Shown: positions 42,543 to 50,888 of the stretch, piece by piece
Layout of the letters: each line of letters starts with the position of its first letter
Numbering within the stretch: the first letter of the stretch is position 1
From: CAZKJL01 sp964611095
Lineage (GTDB): Bacteria; Patescibacteriota; Gracilibacteria; Peribacterales; Peribacteraceae
DNA length: 64,000 nt
Direction: 5' to 3'
Assembly: GCA_964611095.1 (NCBI GenBank)
Contig: CAZSWJ010000002.1
Location: 1-64,000 of the forward strand
Position numbers and translations under genes: made by a program
Notes under the pieces: generated by a model
What the model was told of the DNA's origin: nothing
Seen by the model: only the letters and a program-made list of their open reading frames with translations
The model's database searches: none

Positions 42543-43406
42543 TCACGCCAACATCACGGCCAAAACCGTCATGCATGCCGAGAAGAACGCAACTCCGAGC
42601 ATCGCACCGATGAGCCACAGGACGAAACCGATCTTGAGGGAGAAGAGAGCGGCGACGGCGGCAAGAACCATGGCGGGCCACAACACGAGCGCGAACGTCA
42701 CGATGCACGAAACGATGAAGCCGAGCGCCGCACCGAGCCACAGACCCTTGGTGCGCTTCATGCCGAGGTGGAAGCCTTCGAAGACCCTGGCCTCGCCGCT
42801 CGCGATGTACACGAAGGCGGGAGCTAGCCTGGGGAGCATGTAGAGCGCCACGAAGGGACCGATGAGCGGGATCCAAACGTACGAGCGGACCAGTGCCCAG
42901 AGCCACGCACCGGACATCGGAAGTATCATGCGGAAGAGCGTCCCCAGCGTTTCGTACGGCGACTTGGCGATGCGCGTGAAGAACAGCAGGAAGTAGATGA
43001 ACGCGGCGAATCCGACGAACAGATTCACGACCAGAAGCAGAAATACGTACGGACCGACTTGGGCGATGTACGCCACTCCAAGCTCGTCCTTGGCGGGCAA
43101 GGCCGCCTTCCCCGCAAGAGATCCGCTGCCGTAGTGCTGCAACGATTCGATGAACGTGACGGCGTCCAATGTTCCGAGCTCTCGCACCTGACGCTCGGTT
43201 TCGACCTGGAATTCTTCATCGGTCATCGTGAGGTGTGCGGCCATGCGGTCTTCGATCTGTCCGATGCGCCGCTCGCTGAAACCCGAGACCGCGGCCAAAA
43301 TCATGGCGAACGACACGGACGCGATGAGGATGCTGAGCCACAGACGCCTGCACAAACGAAGTGCCCCCAGGATGAGCTCGGGAATGGAAACGACTCGTCG
43401 ATGCAT
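42543..43406 (-). CDS. Polytopic membrane protein, function unknown
   Basis: A 287-residue protein. The first membrane helix is at about 20-42 (LWLSILIASVSFAMILAAVS). A soluble loop to about 115 (ERRIGQIEDRMAAHLTMTDE) precedes four or five further helices (VGPYVFLLLVVNLFVGFAAF; WIPLIGPFVALYMLP; LGAALGFIVSCIVTFALVLW; LWLIGAMLGVAFFSACMTVL). It has general resemblance to glycerophosphodiester-type membrane domains but no clear family. It starts 19 bp after the rpoD stop and is probably co-transcribed. Its last 45 codons are duplicated at 41458-41590. Confidence 0.75.
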   Translation of the reverse strand: MHRRVVSIPELILGALRLCRRLWLSILIASVSFAMILAAVSGFSERRIGQIEDRMAAHLTMTDEEFQVETERQVRELGTLDAVTFIESLQHYGSGSLAGKAALPAKDELGVAYIAQVGPYVFLLLVVNLFVGFAAFIYFLLFFTRIAKSPYETLGTLFRMILPMSGAWLWALVRSYVWIPLIGPFVALYMLPRLAPAFVYIASGEARVFEGFHLGMKRTKGLWLGAALGFIVSCIVTFALVLWPAMVLAAVAALFSLKIGFVLWLIGAMLGVAFFSACMTVLAVMLA

Positions 43407-43425
43407 GGGAAAAGGCGGAAGGCGC

Positions 43426-44838
43426 TCAGTCCTTGATCTGTCCGACGGTGTAGGCGCAGTGATCGCACTTCATCACGGTCTTGCCCGCCTGGTGGATCTC
43501 CACGAGAACCCCCTTGCGGCACTCGGGGCAGAGCTTGCCCGTCATGAAGGACGGTGCGGTGAACGGAGCGGCACCCTTGCCTGCGCCGTGCTCGCGGATG
43601 GAGACGGAACGGGGGTGATCGCGCAGTTTCTGCAGAACTTTGGCTTCGATCTGACGGATGCGCTCGCGCGTGACGTTGAACTCTTTGCCCACTTCCTCGA
43701 GCGTGTGGCCGATGCCGTCGCGGAGTCCGAAGCGCATTTCGATGATCTTGCGCTCGCGGGGCGTAAGGTACTCCAGCATCGCGTGCACGTTCTCTTTGCG
43801 GAGCTGACGGTTCGTCGCATCGAACGGGTTCACTGCCTCTTCGTCCTCGATGAAGTCACCGAGCTTGCTGTCTTCCTCGGAACCCACGGGAGCTTCGAGC
43901 GAGATGATGTCCTGGCTGATCTTCTGGATGTGGCGCACCTTCTTGATGTCCATTTCCATTTCGACGGCAAGTTCCTCCACCGTGGGCTCGCGTCCGAGTT
44001 CCTGCACGAGGCGGCGCTGCGTGTGCGTGAGCTTGTTGATGGTCTCGACCATGTGCACGGGAATGCGGATGGTGCGGGCTTGGTCGGCGATGGCGCGCGT
44101 GATGGCCTGGCGGATCCACCACGTGGCGTACGTGGAAAACTTGAAACCGCGCTCCGGGTCGAACTTCTCGACGGCGCGGAAGAGGCCGATGTTTCCTTCC
44201 TGGATGAGATCGAGGAACGAAAGTCCACGACCGATGTACTTCTTGGCGATGGAGACGACGAGACGCAAGTTGGCCTCGGCCAGCTGCTGCTTGGCGCCGG
44301 CATCACCCTTGCGGATGCGGCGAGCCAATTCGACTTCTTTGCGGGCGTCGATGAGCGGCACGCGTCCGATCTCGGACAGGTACATGCGCACGGAGTCGTT
44401 GGAGATTTCGAGCAGGTCAACCTCGCGCTCCTTGCGCTTCTTCTTCTCGTCGGCGGTCTTGGACTTGTCGTCCTTGATGCGGATACCGGCGGTGGCGACG
44501 ACTTCGAGCGATTCGTCGTCCGTCGTGGCTGCCGTGGTTGCACCGGAACCGGCTTCGCTGTCCTGGATCTGCGCTTGAGCGTTCACGTTGGCTTTGCGCT
44601 GCCAGATGAGCGCGTCCTTCACGTCGAGCACGTCGATACCGAGCTCCATGAAGAGCGTGTACACGCGGTCCAGAAGATCGATGTTTTCTTCGGCATTCGG
44701 CACGGCACGCAAAATTTCCTGATGCGTGACGTATCGTTGCTCGCGTCCCTTCTTCACCAAATGTTTGATCTCATCGGGAAACGCCTTCAACTCGTCATCA
44801 GTCGGCTGATGAATGAAACTACGTGGATGCGAAGCCAT
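43426..44838 (-). CDS. rpoD: Primary sigma factor RpoD with C-terminal zinc ribbon
   Basis: 470 residues from ATG 44838. Region 1.2 is DDSVRMYLSEIGRVPLIDAR-like (SNDSVRMYLSEIGRVPL). Region 2 is SFLDLIQEGNIGLFRAVEKF and FSTYATWWIRQAITRAIADQ, region 3 is TQRRLVQELGREPTVEELAV, and region 4 is RERKIIEMRFGLRDG and TRERIRQIEAKVLQKLRDHP. About 60 residues extend past the normal end and hold a zinc-ribbon pattern CPEC-x17-CDHC (Cys 437, 440, 458, 461). This tail is unusual for sigma-70. A TATAGT box lies 13 nt before the ATG. Patatin and dnaG lie upstream in the common rpoD-dnaG arrangement. Confidence 0.95.
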   Translation of the reverse strand: MASHPRSFIHQPTDDELKAFPDEIKHLVKKGREQRYVTHQEILRAVPNAEENIDLLDRVYTLFMELGIDVLDVKDALIWQRKANVNAQAQIQDSEAGSGATTAATTDDESLEVVATAGIRIKDDKSKTADEKKKRKEREVDLLEISNDSVRMYLSEIGRVPLIDARKEVELARRIRKGDAGAKQQLAEANLRLVVSIAKKYIGRGLSFLDLIQEGNIGLFRAVEKFDPERGFKFSTYATWWIRQAITRAIADQARTIRIPVHMVETINKLTHTQRRLVQELGREPTVEELAVEMEMDIKKVRHIQKISQDIISLEAPVGSEEDSKLGDFIEDEEAVNPFDATNRQLRKENVHAMLEYLTPRERKIIEMRFGLRDGIGHTLEEVGKEFNVTRERIRQIEAKVLQKLRDHPRSVSIREHGAGKGAAPFTAPSFMTGKLCPECRKGVLVEIHQAGKTVMKCDHCAYTVGQIKD

Positions 44839-44878
44839 AAAGTGCAAGGAGACTATAGGGTTGAGCGCAGGTTTGCAA

Positions 44879-45739
44879 CTACGAGATGCGGTTCCCCGCA
44901 CCTTCGACGTCGATCTTCAGGACTCTCCTGAGGTCGGGCAACGACTTTTCGGCAGCCAGACGCCCCGCAACGATGAATTCGGCGGCCCGATCGAAGCGGA
45001 AAACGGCCTTCGTCATGGTCGGGACGATGACGAGGTCGCATGCCAAGCGGTCGGCGTCCATTTCGGCGTGTCCGCGGCGAATGAATTCTTTCCACGCTTC
45101 CGGCAGAAACTTGCCGACGTTGTCGTAGCGCGGGCTGGTATCGGTACCGATGATGACGTCGGGCGAATGGAGCGCGCGAAGTCGACGTGCGGGAATGGAT
45201 CCGAAGTGCACGAGATCCACGAACGTATCATCGCCGACGTGTACGGGAGAAAAGATGATGGGCAGCGCCGAGCTCGCCATGAGCGCATCGATCATCCGCG
45301 TCTCGGGCGGAAAGAAAAACGGCTCCACGGCATCCAAAAAATGCTCCGTGAATCCGGGCTTCCAAATCGTGAGCCAGTCGACGGGCTTCTTCACTTTCCC
45401 CGCGACGCACACGAACGGAATTTTGCAGTCGCCGATGACGGCGTCACCCACGACTTCCTTCAGAATATCATTCAGTGATTGGTTCAAGAGTCCCCCGTGC
45501 AAACCGCCGGCCAGCGGCTTTTGGCTGAACGTCGCGAGCGACAACAGCGAAATCTTGGAGGCGACACGATCGATCTCCTTCACCGAAATGCCGAGCGCGT
45601 ACGCTCCGGCCACGATGGCTCCCATGCTGCTGCCCGCGATGGAATCGAAAGAAATTTTTTCCTCCTCCAACACATGCAAAACGCCGATGTTGGCGAGCCC
45701 CCACGCCGCGCCGCCGGAGAGAACGAGACCTTTCTTCAT
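44879..45739 (-). CDS. Patatin-like phospholipase
   Basis: A 286-residue predicted serine lipid acyl hydrolase, RssA-like. The oxyanion loop is LVLSGGAAWGLANIGVLHVL and the nucleophile elbow GSSMGAIVAGAYALG (GxSxG, Ser about 43). The catalytic Asp should lie in D-G-(G/A); here the aligned stretch reads FVDLVHFGSIPARRL, so the Asp is kept but the Gly is Leu, which is odd. It sits between dnaG (5 bp) and rpoD (40 bp) on the same strand, a probable operon. Its role in lipid turnover is inferred from the family. Confidence 0.85.
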   Translation of the reverse strand: MKKGLVLSGGAAWGLANIGVLHVLEEEKISFDSIAGSSMGAIVAGAYALGISVKEIDRVASKISLLSLATFSQKPLAGGLHGGLLNQSLNDILKEVVGDAVIGDCKIPFVCVAGKVKKPVDWLTIWKPGFTEHFLDAVEPFFFPPETRMIDALMASSALPIIFSPVHVGDDTFVDLVHFGSIPARRLRALHSPDVIIGTDTSPRYDNVGKFLPEAWKEFIRRGHAEMDADRLACDLVIVPTMTKAVFRFDRAAEFIVAGRLAAEKSLPDLRRVLKIDVEGAGNRIS

Positions 45740-45744
45740 GGCCC

Positions 45745-47493
45745 TTAGACGTTGGTCATCTTCGTTAATTTCAAGAGTTGCTGATACTGCGTGAGAATCT
45801 TGGCCTCTTCATCGGGCCTGCCCTTGGCCTTGGCTTCCTTGAGCGCTTGCACGAGCACCATCTGCTTGGCGGTGACGACTTCACGGTTGGCGGATGACGA
45901 CAGTTTGCGGAATTCTTTCGCGGCGACCGTCTCGGACCACGCGGGGAAATTTTCCTCGCAATAGAGCGCGAGCACGTGGAGCTTTTCACGGACGACGGGG
46001 TCCAGCTCCAGCGGAGCCAAAACATCGGCGGCCGTAGCCTCACCCGCCGTCACGAGTGCGGTCTGCACGCGAGCGAGCGCGGGATCATCGGACGGAATGA
46101 GCTCGGGCAGGAGCGGACGCAAAATCGGCTGGCCGAGTGCCAAGCCCAGGCACAGCTGATGCCGCGTGTAGGCGGTTTCGGAGATTGATGATTTCGCCAA
46201 AGGCTTGCCGTGTTCGTTGCCCTGCTTCCACGTGCGGAAATCGGACTGCATTTCGCTCTCGATGATCCCGAACATCTGCGCCGCTTTCTCCATGTACGCG
46301 CGGAGTTCCACGGACGTCGGGAGTGCCGCAAGGAGCGGGAACAAAATTTCGGAGATGGCGAGTTTGCCCGTGGGTTCGGCACGGTCGGGCCTGGCCTTCA
46401 GGCGCTGAATGACGGCGTCGATGTACGGCACGGAGGATTCGCGGATGAGCGAGGCAAACAGGTTGGCGTCGCGCTGCACGAGTTCGTCGGGATCTTTGGA
46501 CGGCAGCGATACGGAGTTGATCTTGAGATGTGCGCGACTGAGGAGATCGAACGCGCGACCCGCGGCAAGTTGCCCTGCGTTGTCTTGGTCCAAACAGAGG
46601 ACGACCTGGTCGGCGTAGCGACGGATGATTTTGACGTGCTCGTCGGTGAGCGCCGTGCCGCTGACGGCCACGACGTTCTCGATGCCCGCGCGGTGTGCGG
46701 CGATGGCATCGAAGTAGCCTTCCACGAGCACGACGGTGTGCGACTTGCGGATGGCGTCGCGCGCTTGGAACAGACCGAAGAGAACGGATGACTTGTTGTA
46801 GAGAGCGCTCTCCGGAGAGTTGATGTACTTGGCGTCGTCATCGCCCATCGTGCGGCCGCCGAAGCCGATGACCTGGCCCTGCGCGTCGCCGATGGGGAAC
46901 ATGATGCGATGACGGAAGCGGTCGTACATGCGGCCCTCCAGTTCCTTTTGAATGCCGAGTCCTGCGCCGATGATTTCGGTGCGGCTGAATCCTTTCTTCA
47001 GGAGATGTTCGTACGTTTCGGAGAACGAATCCGGCGCGTATCCGATGCCGAATTTCTCCATGAGCGCGGGCGGCACGCCGCGGGACTGCACGTACGTGAG
47101 TGCATGCGGAACATCGTGGAGCTTTTGTTGATAAAACTTCTGCGCCGCCGTGAGACAGTCGCGGAGACGCTCACGCTCGTCTTTGCTGACGGTGGGCTTG
47201 CGGGAGACGTGATCTTTTGGAATTTCGACGCCCGCTTTTTCGGCGAGCATTTTGAGCGCCGTGGGGAAATCCACGCCTTCGATCTTCTGGAAAAAGCTGA
47301 AGATGTCTCCCCCGCTCTGGCACGCGAAGCAGTACCCGATGCCTTTATCGGGAGATACCAAAAAGCTCGGGTGGCTGTCGTTGTGAAACGGACACACGCA
47401 CACGAAGTTGCGACCTTTTTTCTTCAGCTGACAGTACTGCGCCACAAGCTGGTCGATGGGAAGCCGGGCGCGGATCTCGTCTTTAATGTCCAT
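45745..47493 (-). CDS. dnaG: DNA primase DnaG
   Basis: A 582-residue primase that lays RNA primers at the fork. The CHC2 zinc finger is at about 34-58 (CPFHNDSHPSFLVSPDKG, then CFACQSGGD). The core has RFRHRIMFPIGDAQGQVIGF and GGRTMGDDDAKYINSPES, and the Toprim part has VVLVEGYFDAIAAHRAGIEN and VVLCLDQDNAG. The C-terminal helicase-binding region is shorter and more divergent. A TACAAT box ends 9 nt before ATG 47493. On the coding strand those 9 nt are CCTCCTCCC, the opposite of a Shine-Dalgarno, so leaderless initiation is likely. Confidence 0.96.
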   Translation of the reverse strand: MDIKDEIRARLPIDQLVAQYCQLKKKGRNFVCVCPFHNDSHPSFLVSPDKGIGYCFACQSGGDIFSFFQKIEGVDFPTALKMLAEKAGVEIPKDHVSRKPTVSKDERERLRDCLTAAQKFYQQKLHDVPHALTYVQSRGVPPALMEKFGIGYAPDSFSETYEHLLKKGFSRTEIIGAGLGIQKELEGRMYDRFRHRIMFPIGDAQGQVIGFGGRTMGDDDAKYINSPESALYNKSSVLFGLFQARDAIRKSHTVVLVEGYFDAIAAHRAGIENVVAVSGTALTDEHVKIIRRYADQVVLCLDQDNAGQLAAGRAFDLLSRAHLKINSVSLPSKDPDELVQRDANLFASLIRESSVPYIDAVIQRLKARPDRAEPTGKLAISEILFPLLAALPTSVELRAYMEKAAQMFGIIESEMQSDFRTWKQGNEHGKPLAKSSISETAYTRHQLCLGLALGQPILRPLLPELIPSDDPALARVQTALVTAGEATAADVLAPLELDPVVREKLHVLALYCEENFPAWSETVAAKEFRKLSSSANREVVTAKQMVLVQALKEAKAKGRPDEEAKILTQYQQLLKLTKMTNV

Positions 47494-47502
47494 GGGAGGA
47501 GG

Positions 47503-47508
47503 ATTGTA
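47503..47508 (-). promoter_or_regulatory. -10 box of dnaG
   Basis: TACAAT on the minus strand, 9 nt before the dnaG ATG; no Shine-Dalgarno. Confidence 0.5.
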
Positions 47509-47522
47509 CAGGACTCTTTCAA

Positions 47523-47608
47523 AAGGAATCCAAAGAAACCCACGAAACCAAAGAATCCAACGATGTTCGTTGGTTACCTTGGTTTCTTTGGATTCGTTGG
47601 TTTCCTTA
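47523..47608. repeat. AT-rich palindromic element between dnaG and the methyltransferase
   Basis: AATCCAAAGAAACC (47527-47540) and GGTTTCTTTGGATT (47581-47594) are perfect 14-bp inverted arms. An inner stem CCAACGA-TGT-TCGTTGG (47557-47573) sits between, with GAAACCAAAGAA-type direct repeats. It abuts the methyltransferase stop and may act as a terminator. Confidence 0.75.
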
Positions 47609-47609
47609 T

Positions 47610-49187
47610 TTAAGCGAACATCCTCACCATCTCACGGGGCAATCTGTTCAGAATGATGCCGTTTTTGAGCATTCCCCGGCCCAAGATAATGGGCTTCCCG
47701 AGTGCCGCCGATTCCATGGCGATGAGAACGTCGCCGTCGTCCATGCCGGGCTTCTCGTACTTCACGTTCACGCCCTTCATCGCATCGCGGATATCGGATT
47801 CGCTCAGGGTAACGACTTGCTTCGTGGCCTCGAGTCCGCGGAGGGTCGCCATCTCGTGCGAGAGGCGCGTGAGTCCGTGCGACGTGGATTTCCCGAACGG
47901 CAATCCCGACATGTACGGATTCGTCGGCAGATAAAATTTGAGGATCGATTCCGGGAGCACCGAGAGCTGCTCTTTATATTCGATGAGCACTTCGTCGTCG
48001 CGGAGAAACTTGGCACCGAACCAATCTTCGAGACGAGCGGCGATCGACCTGGCGCGAGACGGCGGCACGAGCTCGAAGCGGTGATCGTCTTTGCTCTTCT
48101 CTCCGCGGTCTTTCGTGGGCGCGACTTTCTTGAGGACGGCGCAGAAGAATCCTTCGGTATCGAAGGTCTGGGGCCAGATGCGAAAAAGCGGGTAGCGGCT
48201 AGCGGTCGGCGAGTTGCTGTTTTTGGCGATCCAATCTTGCACAAGTGCCGAATCATCGATGGGATTCGTGCTACCCGCTACCCGCCCACCGCTAGCCGCC
48301 AATATCTCGTTGGGATCCACGACCTCGAGCATCCCCGGAAACTTATGGAGCATCGACATCACGACTCCCTCATTTTCCTCGGGCGTGAGCGTGCACGTGG
48401 AATACACGATGCGTCCGCCAACCTTGCAAGCATGAATCGCAGACTCGAGAAGCTCGCGCTGCAGCTTGGCCATCTTTCCGATGTTGTCATCGGAACAGTA
48501 CTTGAGCGCATCGCTGTCTTTGCGTGCCGTTCCTTGCGCCGTGCACGGAGCGTCACACAGCACGCGGTCGAAGACCTCGGTCATGTTCCCCGCGAACCAC
48601 TGCCCCACTTTGCGCGTCACGACGACATCGACGACGCCGCAGCGTTGCAAGTTGGTGAGCAGCGACCAAATGCGCTTTTCTTGGACGTCGTTGGCGATGA
48701 GCAGTCCCCTCTTCTTCTGCAGCTCCTGCGAGTCCGCACGCCCCATGCGCGCGGCTATCTGTGTGGTCTTGCTTCCCGGTGCGGCGCTCATGTCGAGCAC
48801 GCGTTCCCCCGGTTGAGGGTCGAGCAGTGCCACGGGCAGCATGCTCGATGCTTCCTGCATGTAGCAGCCCCCAAGCAAGTGAAACAAATCTTTCCCGAGA
48901 GCCTCGTCGCGGTTCACGCGGTCGACGAAAAATCCTTCCGGACACCACGGCACGGGCTCGGTCATCCAGCTCTTGGATTTGGCCCACGACAAAAATTCCG
49001 CTGGTGAATACTTGAGCGTGTTCACGCGCATGGATTTGCGGAGCGGTTTCGCGCTCACCTCCTTCAAAACCTTGAGGTCGGTGAAGCCGGCGTATCGGTC
49101 GAACGGATGTGACACCGAGCCAGGGTACGTTGCGGCATCGGTTTCGCCAAGGACATTGAGAGCAAGCCAAAGAAGAGGCGTCACCAT
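47610..49187 (-). CDS. rRNA (cytosine-C5) methyltransferase, RsmB/RsmF (NOL1/NOP2/Sun) family
   Basis: 525 residues from ATG 49187; the longer frame to 49487 runs antisense to the next gene. SAM-binding motif I is VLDMSAAPGSKTTQIAARMG. Motif IV has the Cys of CDAPCTAQGTARKD, and motif VI has the catalytic Cys in YSTCTLTPEENEGV. The N-terminal substrate region is PLRKSMRVNTLKYSPAEFLS. The C-terminal third resembles the RsmF extension (FLRDDEVLIEYKEQLSVLPE). Two stretches (about 296-306 and 325-334) come from GCGGGTAGCGG repeats inserted in frame. The target base is not determinable. Confidence 0.88.
   Translation of the reverse strand: MVTPLLWLALNVLGETDAATYPGSVSHPFDRYAGFTDLKVLKEVSAKPLRKSMRVNTLKYSPAEFLSWAKSKSWMTEPVPWCPEGFFVDRVNRDEALGKDLFHLLGGCYMQEASSMLPVALLDPQPGERVLDMSAAPGSKTTQIAARMGRADSQELQKKRGLLIANDVQEKRIWSLLTNLQRCGVVDVVVTRKVGQWFAGNMTEVFDRVLCDAPCTAQGTARKDSDALKYCSDDNIGKMAKLQRELLESAIHACKVGGRIVYSTCTLTPEENEGVVMSMLHKFPGMLEVVDPNEILAASGGRVAGSTNPIDDSALVQDWIAKNSNSPTASRYPLFRIWPQTFDTEGFFCAVLKKVAPTKDRGEKSKDDHRFELVPPSRARSIAARLEDWFGAKFLRDDEVLIEYKEQLSVLPESILKFYLPTNPYMSGLPFGKSTSHGLTRLSHEMATLRGLEATKQVVTLSESDIRDAMKGVNVKYEKPGMDDGDVLIAMESAALGKPIILGRGMLKNGIILNRLPREMVRMFA
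48187..48300. repeat. GCGGGTAGCGG-family repeat pair inside the methyltransferase gene
   Basis: AGCGGGTAGCGGCTAGCGGT (48187-48206) and the inverted CTACCCGCTACCCGCCCACC (48271-48290) plus GCTAGCCGCC flank about 60 bp. Both arms are translated, giving AASGGRVAGST and SPTASRYPLFR. Confidence 0.85.
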
Positions 49188-49230
49188 CGCAGGAAATTGA
49201 CAAATGAAGCGTTCCTCGTACCATGTACGT

Positions 49231-49509
49231 ATGCCTCCGAATACAGCTCCCACAGGACCGATTGATGATGTCGCCCTGACCGATCTCGCCATCACGAAGA
49301 TCAGCGACTCGATGTCCATTCCTCCCGATGAGGTGGTGCAGTCGCCGCTCGACTTGTCCGATACCACGGACCGTGTCGATATTGCCTGGCGAATCGGACA
49401 AGTGCTGGGCACGAAAACCCATTTGGTACAGTTGCTCGCGAATAAACTCGCATCAAAAACGGATATTCCGGGCGTCGTCTCGGCCATCCGAGAAGTGTAT
49501 CCGAGCTGA
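49231..49509 (+). CDS. Hypothetical protein, small helical
   Basis: 92 residues, unrecognised. An acidic N-terminal half (TGPIDDVALTDLAITKISDS) leads to a helical C-terminus (IGQVLGTKTHLVQLLANKLA, IPGVVSAIREVYPS). TACCAT (49219-49224) ends 6 nt before ATG 49231, which supports this start over ATG 49204. It is the first of three consecutive orphan genes on this strand and divergent from the methyltransferase. Confidence 0.55.
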   Translation: MPPNTAPTGPIDDVALTDLAITKISDSMSIPPDEVVQSPLDLSDTTDRVDIAWRIGQVLGTKTHLVQLLANKLASKTDIPGVVSAIREVYPS

Positions 49510-49530
49510 TCTCATCTCCCTTTCCATTGC

Positions 49531-50172
49531 ATGAGACAGAGCCCCCGAAAAGCGAGCGACGGCTTCTATAAACTGTCCGCTGCAACGGGGCAGTTCTTGG
49601 GGTCGAAGGACAATGAAGCACTGCTCATCGGAACGCACACGAAGATCCCGTTTGCGGGAGACGCGATGCTCTCCGAACGTTTTCCGTACGAGAGTCGCGA
49701 AAGGATCGTGGACTCGCCGATCAACGTCCGTGACCGATTGCGGATGCACGTACATCAAAACCTGCGTCGATATGCACTCGTCATCGCCGCATTCGAACTG
49801 CATCACTTTGACCGCCGCGACATGCAAGACGTGTTGGAATTGATGCAGATGCTCTCGCACGGAGCCGTCATCGCGGGTGACTACGCGTTCCGCCGTGAAT
49901 CTCCCGAAAGCATGGAGCCGCATACGAAAAGCGCATTGGAACTGAGGCAGCGACAGTTGTACGGGAGCTACGATGCTTGGTTCAACAGCCACGCTGTCTT
50001 CACGCCGCACGAGCTGGACGAAGACATTCGTAAGCCCGGATGGAAATCCGTCGAATCGTTCGAATTCGCGAATCGACAAGTCGGAGCCATCGGATCCATG
50101 ACGCTGCACCCTTCCGACCTTCAGACGATCGTCACGTCCGCTTCCTTGGACTCAATCGATGCGCACGCTTGA
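49531..50172 (+). CDS. Hypothetical protein with a possible degenerate methyltransferase core
   Basis: A 213-residue soluble protein. The stretch ALVIAAFELHHFDRRDMQDV and LELMQMLSHGAVIAGDYAF resembles the post-motif half of class I SAM methyltransferases (...fxLHH....L.....L..GG..vi.Dy). No convincing glycine-rich SAM motif I is seen upstream (AATGQFLGSKDNEALLIGTH is at best remote), so activity is doubtful. It follows the 92-residue gene by 21 bp and overlaps the next gene by 14 bp. Function unknown. Confidence 0.6.
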   Translation: MRQSPRKASDGFYKLSAATGQFLGSKDNEALLIGTHTKIPFAGDAMLSERFPYESRERIVDSPINVRDRLRMHVHQNLRRYALVIAAFELHHFDRRDMQDVLELMQMLSHGAVIAGDYAFRRESPESMEPHTKSALELRQRQLYGSYDAWFNSHAVFTPHELDEDIRKPGWKSVESFEFANRQVGAIGSMTLHPSDLQTIVTSASLDSIDAHA

Positions 50173-50809
50173 AGAAATCATTCCGTCGCGCGCCCCCGAA
50201 CTGATCCATCAGAGGTTTGCCGAAGAGTTCGTCGTCGACAGAGTGGAGCGCCTCAAAAAAATCCAATCGATCGTCTCGACGCGCGTTCTCTACTTGGTGG
50301 AAACGACGAACCGTCACTTTCATCGCAAGTATGAAAAGACGGGTATGGATTCCACGGATCAGTTGTTGCTGCAGGCTTTTTCAAAACCCGATCCCATCGA
50401 TTCGTGGCTTCCACTGGCCGTCATGCACGACGAGACGGCTGCGCTTTTGCTCGGCAATCTGGAGACCGAAATTCTCGGTGCAAAAGTCTCGGACCCTCAC
50501 AATGCGGAGTCGGAACGCGACCACGAGTTGCGCGTGCGGGAGGGCATCGAATCCGTACACGCGGACTTCGGCCGTGAAGTCATGCAACCGACGCGAATCC
50601 TCGTCGATTTGATGTCGCAAGATTCGAGAATGAACGACGACCACGTGGAGCGTGCGAACATGCTCGCCGAAGGAATCGTGCGCAACGACCCGAAGGGGCT
50701 GGGCATCTTTGCGGCATTCGAAGAAACGGCCGCTCGCGTGAGTGCTGCACCCATGCACCCGGAACTGCGCGGTTGGATGAAAATGCTGACGAGAGAAGCG
50801 AAGTGGTAA
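50159..50809 (+). CDS. Hypothetical soluble helical protein
   Basis: A 216-residue protein, unrecognised. Charged helices throughout: ELIHQRFAEEFVVDRVERLK, TNRHFHRKYEKTGMDSTDQL and DDHVERANMLAEGIVRNDPK, with a conserved-looking LPLAVMHDETAALLLGNLET. No membrane segment or signal. It overlaps the preceding gene by 14 bp, so it is translationally coupled. A GC hairpin (CCGGC...GCCGG, about 50825-50846) lies downstream without a clear T-run. Confidence 0.6.
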   Translation: MRTLEEIIPSRAPELIHQRFAEEFVVDRVERLKKIQSIVSTRVLYLVETTNRHFHRKYEKTGMDSTDQLLLQAFSKPDPIDSWLPLAVMHDETAALLLGNLETEILGAKVSDPHNAESERDHELRVREGIESVHADFGREVMQPTRILVDLMSQDSRMNDDHVERANMLAEGIVRNDPKGLGIFAAFEETAARVSAAPMHPELRGWMKMLTREAKW

Positions 50810-50888
50810 AACAGAAGACATGGTCAACCGGCCCCCTTGCGGGAGCCGGAGTGGTGCGAAACCGAAGTCTCGCACCCGACCTTTCTGC

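Noticed and set aside
49187..49487. N-terminal extension of the methyltransferase to 49487
   Set aside because: It lies antisense to a plausible gene (49231-49509) and lacks family similarity; conserved sequence starts after ATG 49187.
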